Assembly (NCBI GenBank): GCA_019321725.1
Contig: CM033120.1
Coordinates: 6,329,694 to 6,393,693 of the forward strand
DNA length: 64,000 nucleotides
Direction: 5' to 3'
Source: Paulownia fortunei
Taxonomy: Eukaryota > Streptophyta > Magnoliopsida > Lamiales > Paulowniaceae
Below the pieces are notes generated by a model. The model was not told the origin of the DNA. It did no database searches and saw nothing but the letters and a program-made list of their open reading frames with translations. Positions within the stretch are counted from its first letter, which is position 1. Each line of letters begins with the position of its first letter. Below, piece after piece: positions 22,600 through 33,200 of the stretch. The translations under genes were made by a program, and so were the position numbers.

Positions 22600-23990
22600 T
22601 TTTCAATCACAAACATGATCTCAATTCAACAACTTTGGCCGGGGTAGGCCAATCACCACTACTTGCACTTTCTTCCCATCCATCATAATTTTTCCTTGGC
22701 TAATGATGTGGCCAAGGAAAATGACTTTTTTCCTACATAATTCACATTTCTCGTTCTTTGCAAATAACCTATTTTCTCTCAACTTCTGAAAAACAGCCCA
22801 TAGATGCAATAAATAGTCCTCTAAGAACTCAAAATATATAACGATATGATACAAATAAACAACCACAAAACGATCCAAGAAATCATACAACACTTCATTT
22901 ATAAAGTTATAGAATATAGCAGAGGCATTGACTCAGCCAAAAAGTATCACCAAGAACTCATAAGAGTCATACCTTGTGCCACAATTCGTTTTTGCCTCAT
23001 CACCAACGGTTATACAAACTTGTCAATATCTCGACCTCAGATTAATCTTTGTGTAGTATCATGCCCTCTGTAGCTTATGAAACATGTCTAGGACATTTGG
23101 AATTGGGTACTTAATTTTGATAGTAACATTATTCAAAGCCCTCTAATCAACACACATCCAAAACGAACTATCTTGCTTCTTTTGGAATAGAACTAGTTAT
23201 CCATAGGGACTTAGGGATTAAATATACTTCCTACCATTAGCTTGCAAACTCCAGGTGGAATGGAATTAGAGAATTCATAAAAGACCTATCTTTTTAGATT
23301 GTCTTTAATGACAAGCATCAATGAATGGAATTCCTTCATATAGTCCCTCACCATTCCTGTATGTTTCAACTTCACAAGGACTTCTGTGCAAGCAAAGACG
23401 TGTTGCATAGAAGAAATTGTTCTTTCAATTCCTTCTTCAAAGCATCCTACATTTCAATCTTCACACAATTTACACTATCATTATCTAAAAGATAGGTACA
23501 CTACCATAACTTTGCATCACCAGTAAGATACATATTAGTGATGGAGGCCTTATCTGCATCTGGGACATGATGTGGCCTAAAAATACGTTTCCATGTCCCA
23601 GAAGAAGTTCTTCAAATCTTTGGCACTTCTAGCACTACTAAAGGTTTTAGGTTTAGGCACTTTCACCTTGGAAAAAGAAAGTCTATCTTTCGAGGAACTA
23701 ATACCTATGGCTCTCTTCAAAATACGCAATTTAGTGTTCAAAGTGTCAATCTTTGAAATTAACAACATTAATGAGAATACTCACATCTTCAGACCTTAAC
23801 AAATTTTAGAAAATCGCCCACCAATTTTCTATAATTTTTTGACCAAACATTACAGGTTTGGAATTTGCTAGAAAACAGCCACCGTTAGAGACTCTGGTGG
23901 TGGTCTAACCAAGCCTTCAGCCATCTGCATCCTCGCCTCGAGTGCAAGGACATAATCGTGTAGCCAATTTCAGTCAGTCATGCACCAAAA
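22600..23990 (-). pseudogene. Gypsy gag-RT pseudogene with internal deletion
   Basis: On the - strand the gag N-terminal part is at 23577-23768: SKVKVPKPKTFSSARSAKDLKNFFWDMETYF. It continues through DADKASITNMYLTGDAKLW, the standard gag core of Reina-like chromoviruses, and peters out near 23290. RT follows with no protease or zinc knuckle between: SLWMCVDYRALNNVTI-like sequence near 23100-23190 and the palm at 22621-22893. There the catalytic box is YLYH instead of YLDD. It is followed by LRENRLFAKNEKCELCRKKVIFLGHIISQGKI. Both catalytic Asp of the box are lost. The RT ends near 22600, where RNase H begins on the other strand. Confidence 0.75.
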
Positions 23991-24010
23991 CGCATAGATT
24001 AGAACCCAAC

Positions 24011-24025
24011 GGTGCTCTAATACCA
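24011..24025 (-). other. Gypsy primer binding site
   Basis: On the - strand, TGGTATTAGAGCACC lies just upstream of the gag remnant. It differs from the initiator-Met tRNA complement TGGTATCAGAGC at one position. It orients the gag-RT fragment as - strand and places its LTR at higher coordinates. Confidence 0.7.
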
Positions 24026-24029
24026 CTTC

Positions 24030-25080
24030 TCACAAGGGTATCGAAAGCTAAAAATTATTCACCTAATTTTCCATCGATCGTGCGGCCTAATTGAGCTTTA
24101 ACCAGTTAGCCAACTCTCCCTCACATACACTCGTATTTGAATATGGCATGAGTGTAGTGTTTATGCAAGCCACGCACGCACACATGCACAAAAAGTAAAG
24201 TAACATGCAATTTATAGGAAAACTCCTAACCTCGTATTATCTTCCTTAAGTACACAATACAAGGATTGCTAAGGCTTGCACACAATGAATAAAATAGGTA
24301 GCTCTTGGCCTATACTAAGTAGGCAACATATAACCGTGCAGTAGACATCCCCATTGCATAGGAAAAACCATCCAATCAAATGCTAACTTGTGGCAAAGTA
24401 TTCCAATCAGCCAATGCTACTATCTACTAAGTGTCGGGTAGTTAGCTTGGCCAAGAACCATCAAGAACTACCCCCCATGTCCATCACATACTTAGAAACC
24501 GTCAAGAAGACACATCATCTACGTGTCCATGAATGGGATAATCGTTTGCCACCTGGTCAGATATATTTAGCACACTCTCCAACCCGATCGTGGTCATTTA
24601 TAGTTCCCACACACGACGGGTCCATATTTCTCGTCACCTATCGAGAAATCCTGCATAGTAGTCACCTACTACCAAGATATTGCCCACACTTAACACCTCA
24701 CGTCGAGACATTCCACATACTTACGTGCAAGGCCTAGCTCTTTGCATATAACCCCTAGCCAATGTCTAGCACCACTCCGCATGGTGCCCAACACTCACCT
24801 ACAAGTACCCATATTATTTAGGCAATGACGGACACAACGCCCACATGACGTGCACAACTCGGCCTACCCATGCGCACCCAACAACCAACACTACCACCTG
24901 ATGGGACCAGGTCGACCTATCCGCAGGTCAAGTCAGACTTTAGGTCGACCTATGATGGACCTCGGGCCAAGCTATGGTGCAACCCACCAAACTATTTTGA
25001 GCCATGATCGAGGCCTAAGAGTCACCAGGCGGGAAGGGCCTTCAAGGATCTCCTCCTCCCTATAATAAGCTTAAAAGTAT
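24030..25080 (-). mobile_element. Probable gypsy LTR/flank, GC-richer
   Basis: By position, the LTR of the - strand gag-RT element should lie here. The sequence is visibly richer in G+C than the rest (especially 24440-25040) and contains two copies of AGGTCGACCTAT about 40 bases apart near 24910-24955. I could not find a second copy in the window or define LTR ends. A + strand open frame at 24390-24737 (115 codons) resembles nothing I know and is probably incidental. Confidence 0.4.
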
Positions 25081-25744
25081 TTTCTATTCTGACAGCAGTA
25101 GACATTGAAAAGATGAGGAAGCACACCCCACCTATGTCAATATCTAGGCATCCGATCAAGCCTCTATTTTCTCCTTTGTGATCGTTGTGATGCACACTTT
25201 CACTCTAAAGTCCTAACTCTAATCATGTTATGGACTACCCGATATGTGCCCGGTGTCGGCACCCCACTATGTTGTCTGCCCACCATGTACTACCAACCAT
25301 CGCCCGATGAATCACCAAGTCATAACTTCAGCATTGCCTTAACACATTAAAGACCTCAATATTGCTAAATACCCTTATTTTAGTATGCCATGTGCTGCCA
25401 TGCAGCCCATGTCATGGCACCAACACTTAGCCAATTTTGATGTCGTACATTTCCAGCACCTGCCACCCACTGGCATGCAATCCTACCATGCCAAGTTATC
25501 TCATGCCCTAAAGGGCTAATATAAACTAATTAAGACTTAGAGTCTTAATCATAAAGGAATCATAGACATATTTTGGATATAAACAAACCAGAGATAAATT
25601 AGGAAGGGACTTGGATTCTTAATGGGATTAGGTTAAGACATTATTCGCATCGAATCCGGGATAACATGTATTAAATAATTTATTGCATGTTTTAAAATTT
25701 TAAATTTTCACTGTGCTTTGTCCCGTGATTTTACAATCCCAACA
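25081..25744 (+). mobile_element. Unassigned flank ending in a copia LTR tail
   Basis: 25081-25600 is not recognised. From about 25640 the sequence ATTCGCATCGAATCCGGGA... to ACAATCCCAACA (25744) matches the last ~100 bases of LTR B and LTR C. It is therefore a short terminal piece of the same copia family. No convincing primer binding site follows. Confidence 0.5.
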
Positions 25745-28300
25745 CAATATCGGTAGAGTTTGGGGAACGAGAAGTTGAGAAGAAACCGAAGACTTAGTTC
25801 AAAGAACTAAGCACTGTGTCAGCATTGACTTGGTTATCTTAATTTGTTCTAGTAGATTCCTCCTATGTGTTAGAGTAGATTGGACGTAGAAAGATTACCC
25901 CTCTTTTGAACTACTATAAATTGTTGTCATTGATTTTCTGTATTTTACATTTCAGCAATTTATCTTACTTTCTTATTTGGTTATCTGCAGTAGTTCTTAT
26001 ATGGTTACATTGTTTGCACTACATAGTATTAAGCATAAAGCGACTCCTGCGCATTTGAAATAGTTTTACATTATTTCATGTGCATAACTTTGAAGTTCAT
26101 CAAGATATTTTTGTTTGATCTACACCTACTGAAATTTTTCAATCAACAACATAGTTACTTTCTCACTAAACTAAAACTGGGCATCAACGTTTTCAAAGAA
26201 ACGAGTATTAAGTTCATGCTAGTGGCACAAAACAATACACTTAGAAGTTTTTGTAAACAATTTAAAAGTCTTTTCACCCCTCTTCTAGACTCTTTCATGC
26301 CACTTAGTACCAACAATCCTTTTCTCCCTCAATCACACGATGAGCATCTTCACTTAGAACCTCGCCAAGTTTAAGGTGGTGACATAAAACATCTTCTTCT
26401 ATTGCCATCTCTTGAAGTTCATTCTAAAAAAATTCTCTGGTTTTTCCCCATGAGTAGTGTCGCGAAATGACTACTAATGCTTCTAATGTAATTAACTAAA
26501 ATTACATAGAAAATTCATCTTAAAATTGTTGAAAATCTAGGTGTTAATTTAGATAATTTGGAAAATTTGTGCAAAATAACAACTTGGAATGATAGTCGAT
26601 GTAAGAGTTGGAATATTTCTTTTTAAGATGAAATTAAACCACAGTGGTGCTTATGGAATTCTGGTAAATCATCTTTCAAAATACAACAACCACTTTTTGA
26701 GATGGTAGCATAACAAATCTCAAGAATAGAGAACTTATAAAATGTTATGAACTCTTTTAAAATATTTGAATGTTAGAAGAGAAGTGTAAAGATAAGAATG
26801 AATAAATTCTACAAATGGAGGAGCCTATTTATAATTGTTGACTATGGCTAAAAGATAGAATTGTTGGAAAGGTGGCGCTGAATGTACACTCACATTCTTT
26901 CGTAGAATCAGTAGTTGATTGCCTTGACAAACACATCATTTCCTATTGTTAGTAGCGAAATAGTGCCACCAGTCACATCATTTCGTACAGCCAACAACCG
27001 ATTGGTGTCATGTGTCGCATGCTGAATAATACATCCTACAACATTTTGATTGGAAGGAAGTAAATTAAATTTTTTATAAAAGCTCAAGCCTATGCCAGGT
27101 TAGCCGAGCACGTGTATGGGTTTTGGTTTAAACCTACTAGTATGTAGATCATTTCTCTCCAAAGGCAGGAGCCCAAACCCAAATATCACTCTTGGACTAT
27201 GTAAGGTGGTCTAATGCCTTTTCAATTTTCAAAGTAGGATAGATGGATGCCTTTTTATCTCCTCACCATTTTCCAATTCAATAATTTACACTCTTTGAAG
27301 TGACTCATTTTTGGCTTTGATTTCTCATTAATCCGAAATTATTTTGGAATGATCAAGTATACTGTACTCATCAACTAGCAAAGTAAATCACATTAAGATA
27401 AAGAATTTGTTAAATAAAACCTACTTATATAATTGATCAAAATTTCATCAAAAACTAGATTATAAAACCAATTTGCAACAAAAATACATAATTTTTTCAT
27501 CATCTAAACTCCTATTTAAAAATATACAACTAAGATTAAACCACGCCTTTGATCCGAATGATTTGAGATTCAATCAATACATTAGAAGTTTTAAAACATT
27601 AATCTAATGTAAAGTAGAAACTAATATAATCAAATTTTAAGGAATCTCTCAATTTTCAAGTTTATATTAGTTAAAACTTATATTATGCTCGTATAATATA
27701 TGTACATATGAATAATTAAAAAATATTTTTATTTTTGGTACACATTTTGAACTTATGGAATAAAACTCATATATTTGAGGTGAAACGTTTAACACAAATA
27801 TTATACTTATTCCTTATAATACTTGATAAATAACTAAGATATATTTATAATATTTAAATAAATATAAAATTATATAACAATTATTTATAAGTATTAATTT
27901 AATATCATAGAAAGAAAAATAAAAAATATAATAATTTATGAATATGTTAATTATTGTTAAACAACCACCTAGGTTGTTTCATAATATAGAAACACATATA
28001 AAATAATTTTTGCATAATTTAAAGATAAAAATAATATCAAAATAAGTTATATTTTTACTTTTGAATAATTCTTTGATATTTTTATTTTTCCATATGTCTA
28101 TGATTTGTATGTTATTTATTTTTAATTTTTTTGATTGATTTTTTATCATAATTTTAAATAAAAATTTATAATATAATCCTAAATGTATGTAGAATATTTT
28201 TAATGGGGCATTATTCAAAGAACAAATGATATTCATGTATTCATGGACCCCACCCTTTGGTGTTGACCTTTTACCGGGCAAAACTATATTCAAATCAAAC
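25745..28300. other. AT-rich intergenic DNA upstream of RLT
   Basis: No gene or element was recognised. 27300-28250 is extremely AT-rich. A short inverted pair AAACAACC/GGTTGTTT with a 5-base loop sits at 27959-27979. An open frame at 26078-26374 (98 codons, + strand) has no recognisable domain and is not called. Confidence 0.5.
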
Positions 28301-28729
28301 ATCTGAAAAAGCGCGTCTCAATACGCGCACCCGCCCTTAGTCATCCAGCACTCTGGGCATTGGAACACGAACTCCACAAATCGCGTGGCAGCAATACCTG
28401 GCTACCCGCAAAACAACATAAAATTCTCGACCCGATCCGACCCGACCCGATCCAACCCAACCCATCGTACCAAATGAACTACCACTGAAAAACTAGAGAG
28501 AGACCTCAAAACCACAAATCCACAAATCCACAAATCCACAAATTCATTCGTGAATCAAAGCCTCCGATTTTTTATTAAATCCTCCAAAAAAGAAACCCAT
28601 TTCTCTGACTTCACTGTTAATTCCACATAGTTTATTGTGCTCTCTGTCTCTCTACACAGATTTTCTTTTCCTTTTTATTTTACAGCATCACATTCGATAA
28701 AAAGCACAACCCACCATTTTTTTCGACAA

Positions 28730-28733
<4 letters not shown>

Positions 28734-28790
<57 letters not shown>
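28734..28790 (+). repeat. (GA)n microsatellite
   Basis: An uninterrupted GA dinucleotide run of about 57 bases ends directly at an ATG. Long GA tracts in plant promoters and leaders are known binding sites for BPC/GAGA-binding proteins; a role here is inference. Confidence 0.95.
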
Positions 28791-28795
<5 letters not shown>

Positions 28796-29027
28796 GGGTG
28801 GGATTAGAAAGAGAAAGGGAATTATTGTTTCGGTTTTTGGTTCGTGTGTTTATTTCAGTTGTTTTTTTCTCTTTGAATTCTACTTGTACTACTGCTTTTT
28901 TCCTTTATCCTCACACCACCAACACAAACCAAACTATTATTATTATTATTCTTCTACTTGTATCATTGTTTTTGCTTTTGTTTTTGATACGAGTAATAGT
29001 ATTCAGCTGCAGCTCCAGCAATATTAA
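28791..29027 (+). other. Upstream ORF in the RLT leader (78 codons)
   Basis: ATGATG follows the GA tract and opens a 78-codon frame (MMGGIRKRKGIIVSVFG...). It is rich in Phe, Tyr, Ser and Cys and overlaps no RLT exon. It could lower translation of the main ORF if transcription starts upstream and the region is not spliced out. No protein family was recognised. Confidence 0.35.
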
Positions 29028-29385
29028 TTATATAGTATTTATCATCAGTATTCAGTGAATCGTCACCGCACATCTGTATCCAACTCGAGTTTGTTGTGTC
29101 CCAATACCCAATAGATTATTATCTAGAAAGAGAAACAGTATTCGTTCCACAGTCTTGCCTTAATTTTTTTTCTTTTTTTTTTTTGTGGGGGTTTATAGAC
29201 AGAGAAAGGAGCTGACAAATTTCCCATTTTGCAAAACCCTAGTTTTTAGGGCTGGGTTTTGAGAGTTTGTTTGTTTGCTGATAAATGGAAGGTGATTTTT
29301 GAATTGGTGATCTGTTTGAGCCCTAGTTTTTGTTGGGTTAGTTAATTTGTTTGTTTTTGGGGAGGCGTTTGAATTGTGGAGCGAA

Positions 29386-30208
29386 ATGGAGGTTTATGGA
29401 GCTGGTGATGGTGGTGGGAGTGGAGGTGGAGGTGGCTGTGGCGGGGGTGGAGATTATGGTGTAAGTATGGAGGTGGAGAAGAACACGCCAGAGGGGGAGC
29501 CGAAGGTGAAGCGGAAAATGAAGACTCCTTCCCAGTTGGAAATTCTTGAGAAAACTTACGCTGGTGAGTTCATTTTATCTCTCTGTTTCTATTTTGTTTT
29601 TCCCTTCAAATTTCAATTTTTTTTCCTGTTTTGATTTTATGGTTTCAGCTGTAAAATTTTATCCTTAGAGCTACTTTATTGTTGAAATTAATAGCAAACG
29701 GCTGCTTTATTTCTCTGTCTAGTGGAAACATATCCTTCAGAGGCATTGAGAGCGGAGCTTTCTGTTAAATTAGGCCTCTCTGATCGACAGCTGCAAATGT
29801 GGTTCTGCCATCGGAGGTTAAAAGACCGGAAAGTGCCCACAGAGAAGAGGCAAAAGAAGAGTGCCTCACCATCTGCAGTTGCAGGACCTTCTGGTGGGAG
29901 TGCAGATGAAATGATAGTTAACAATGCTGATGTGGCAAAGGAACATGGCTCGGGTCTAAGTCTGTATGGGAACACGGATTTGCTGCGGCAGCAGCAGAGA
30001 GTAGTTCATAAAGTTGGGACTGCTGTGCCGAGGATATCGACAGAATTGCCATCCATGAGGAGGTTCTATGAGCCACCCCTGGCTATATCTGAGCAAAGAG
30101 CAATTGCATTTGTTGAAGCCCAATTGGGAGAGCCATTGAGGGAGGATGGGCCAATTCTGGGAATGGAGTTTGATCCCTTGCCACCTGGTGCATTTGGTGC
30201 ACCAATTG
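29386..30208 (+). other. RLT: RLT exons 1-2: Gly-rich leader and homeodomain
   Basis: Exon 1 (29386-29563) encodes a Gly-rich stretch (residues 5-25) and the start of the homeodomain, KRKMKTPSQLEILEKTYA. Exon 2 (29723-30208) completes it with YPSEALRAELSVKLGLSDRQLQMWFCHRRLKDRK. WFCHRR is the family form of the third-helix WFQNRR, with Cys-His replacing Gln-Asn, as in other plant DDT homeobox proteins. The intron splits the homeodomain after helix 1 at phase 1, restoring Val (G|TG). Confidence 0.93.
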
Positions 30209-33200
30209 GTATATCTTTGCCACATATTATTAATTTCTTGTTTTTTCATAGTTAATAATATTCCTATTTATGATATGTACCGCCTGAGTAGGTGATGCTA
30301 ATTACTTCCATGGAAATTATATTAATGCTATGTTACTGAATTTAATATTTAATACTGCTATGCGCTGTTTGGCTAATAGAATATGATTGGCCTGTTCCAC
30401 AAGCGTCTAGCAAAAATAGTAGTTGTCACGATCATCCCAAGTTCAATCATGATTTTGATGGCACTTTCGTTTTAGATTGATTGTTTAATGAGTTATGAAA
30501 TGTAGAATGGAGAGTTAGTAATTTGAGAGAGTTATTTGGGAGCAACACTTGTGCCGGAGTAATAATGTAGTGCTGTCGGATAGTTGGTGTAATAACATAA
30601 CACATTTGTTGTTGTAACTTCCTGTCATTTCGAGTGGACAAAATAAACAGATTGATGGTCTCATTGACCTTACTATATTATAATCATGGGATACTCACTT
30701 GTTTGAGGGACATTAGCATAGTAGAAGCATGTCTATTGAGTAAATATGCCAGGATGCTCAAGCACTGGGGTAGTGATCATATTGTATATGCACTACAGCT
30801 GATGCATTTAAAAATGAGCATGCTTTGATTGTTGAGGAGCCCGTTGAAGATAAAAAATATTGATCAGCTCCATGCTTTGTCTGAGAGCTTCCTTTTCTTT
30901 TCACGAGAGATAACTAATGAAAATTTGAGGGCTTTATTGGAGCATGCGGGAGTTCTTCCTTTCCTTTGGGATCATGATATTTAGATATTGAAGAAAGAAA
31001 GTTGCATTTGGTGTTGGTCCTCATGTATAATCTAAATAGAGTTAATGATATGTGAACGAGATCTTTTTCTATATGTCCTTTATACTTTGTGATGTTTCAG
31101 AGAAGCCTCGTTTATACTTCTGGTTCTGTAGTACTGTATTGCAAGTTGAAGTCCCAAGCACATTTCCATAATTAACTAGGTTGTTTGATGTACATAGATG
31201 TAATCTTCGAAATCCTTAAAAGGAGTATTCTTGTTTCCTTGTCCACCAAGTGAAATTTTATGTTTAGATTACTCATTGCTCGGAGTACGAAATAAATCTA
31301 TATAGGTTAAAGTGACGCATTCTGGAACAAGGAAATTCCATCTTGAATTAGATTGAATCTCAACAAAATAATATCTGAATGAGTATCTTCTTTTTCTCCA
31401 AGTATATGATAGAAGAGACATTTGGTGTTTATTGAAAGTTGGCGAATTTGCACTCCTGTATGAAGCAAAAAGCTGCTATAGGAAAATAATAGGCATAAGG
31501 AGAACTGGATATGGGCCGGATTTCAGCTCTCTCTACTAATCCTCTCTTTTTAAACAATCATAAGATCCTATAAATATCATTTGTCATTAAAGAGTTTACT
31601 AGTTGCAATTTATTTTCATCTCGGTTTTTTGCTTGGACTAATGTGTTCCTACATGAGAAATCCTATTGAAGGATTTGGATTTGAGGAAATGCTTTTGAGC
31701 TGAGGATTTCATAGGACCCCCATATTGGGTGGATTTCAAATTCCTTTATAATTGTTGAAAAAATACATAAAATTGTTTGTGAATGATCTTAAATCTTTGG
31801 AAGCTCAAATTTAGTAGTTGTTATTATGGATTTGAAGTACTTAATGGTTGTAAAAATAGCTTAAAATGGTTTATAAAGATTTTAAATCTTTAGTAACTCA
31901 AAATTATCAGAAGAAGTTAATGTGTTTGTTGTTATGGATTTGAAAACCTTACTTGCCAATCTTTCACTCATACACAGTCTAATTTTAATTTCTAACGTTA
32001 TAGATTTTAATAGCAAGTTGGGTTTTTAAACTCCTGTTTAGATGCACAAGATCATGCCCTTGCTAAAATGTATCACTATATTATGTGATATGTGTGTATA
32101 TATTTTCTGAAAACGTAATATCTGTGGGCTGACTATAGGTCAATGTTGCGTAATAAGTTGAGGATGTCCAATGTCCAATTTGAGTTTATGCGTGAAAGAT
32201 GGTTATAATTGGTGACATGGGTAAAGCTAGGCCAGTCAAAGCTGAAAGCCGCCCCCCTTTTAGAAATTAGCATTTGGATATCCTAGTGTGGTGAATGGTG
32301 CTGGAATTTTTAACTTGAATGTATTCAAAATTTTCAAAGATGCAATGTCGTTTGTAGGAAATATGGTATTGTGTTAATTGACAGGAATTAATGTATCTAC
32401 ATGAGAGAAATAAGTTATGGGAGGGGTCCAGTGATGCACTGTTTTGAAGAGGTTGTTCAGATAAGTTTCACATGCAACATAGGCCTCAAAATGTTAAACT
32501 TTTAGTGTATACTATGTGAGGTGACAAAATGTCCTTGTCTTTGTGGAAAACACCTAAAAAATGATGCTCCTTATGAAGTGGACTAAGCCACTGGTAGTTG
32601 TTAGAATTGTTCTCCTTCCATGCAGGCTTTGCTGTACTTAATTTTGTTTAAACATAAAGCGTTCTCCAATTTCATATTATGTACTGTGAAATTATAAGCT
32701 GCACTAGCCTGACAAATTTTAACATGGAACAGTTACATCAGACCAACAGAAACCAGCTGGGCGGCCCTATGATGTTCAATTATATGAGGGGTCAGATAGT
32801 AAACCAATCAAGGTTAGGGAGCTCTTGAAAACCTCTTTATTTTTCAAGTTCTTCTGTGAAATAAGATTCTGCGTGGAAATGCTAATCCAAAATTTGGGAA
32901 GTATACCTACCATTTTCTTTAAGTGGGATGCGTTCATATCTAAGTTGTTTTGCACCTAATTCTTCTGTGCATAAGCGCTATTTGCGATGCCTCATGACCA
33001 CATTTGATGTGAGGTGCCTATTTATCAATGTGCAAAATGCGGAAAAGACACTTGCCTAATTTAGGGTTAAAATATTAATTTGTTAGTGCTTTTTCTTAAT
33101 TTCACTTAAGTTAGCAATAAACTACATTCACAATCAGAACTTCACATACAATGATTGCAGAATGGTGGCCGTTTTTGCTTGGTGGGAGTACTGAACTGTC

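Larger units (their letters stand above)
28300..29385 (+). promoter_or_regulatory. Probable RLT promoter and 5' leader
   Basis: Base composition changes sharply at about 28310 from AT-rich DNA to a mixed region with GCGCGTCTC and ACGCGCACCCG, then repeated CCCGA/CCCAAC units (28430-28465). CT-rich sequence near 28638-28660 is a plausible transcription start area. The (GA)n tract follows. The leader up to the ATG at 29386 contains further ATGs, so upstream ORFs are possible. It may hold an intron, but I cannot fix its ends. No TATA box was assigned. Confidence 0.5.

Noticed and set aside
24390..24737. 115-codon open frame on the + strand as a gene
   Set aside because: No recognisable domain. 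It lies antisense in a probable gypsy LTR and higher G+C reduces chance stops.
26078..26374. 98-codon open frame upstream of RLT
   Set aside because: No known motif, no start context or splice support, and retroelement debris lies nearby.
27979..28302. 107-codon - strand open frame next to the RLT promoter
   Set aside because: It lies in very AT-rich DNA with Ile/Lys/Asn/Phe-dominated composition, as expected by chance.
28316..28465. Telomere- or satellite-like repeat at the RLT promoter
   Set aside because: The CCCGA/CCCAAC units are few and irregular; better explained as a promoter-proximal C-rich patch.
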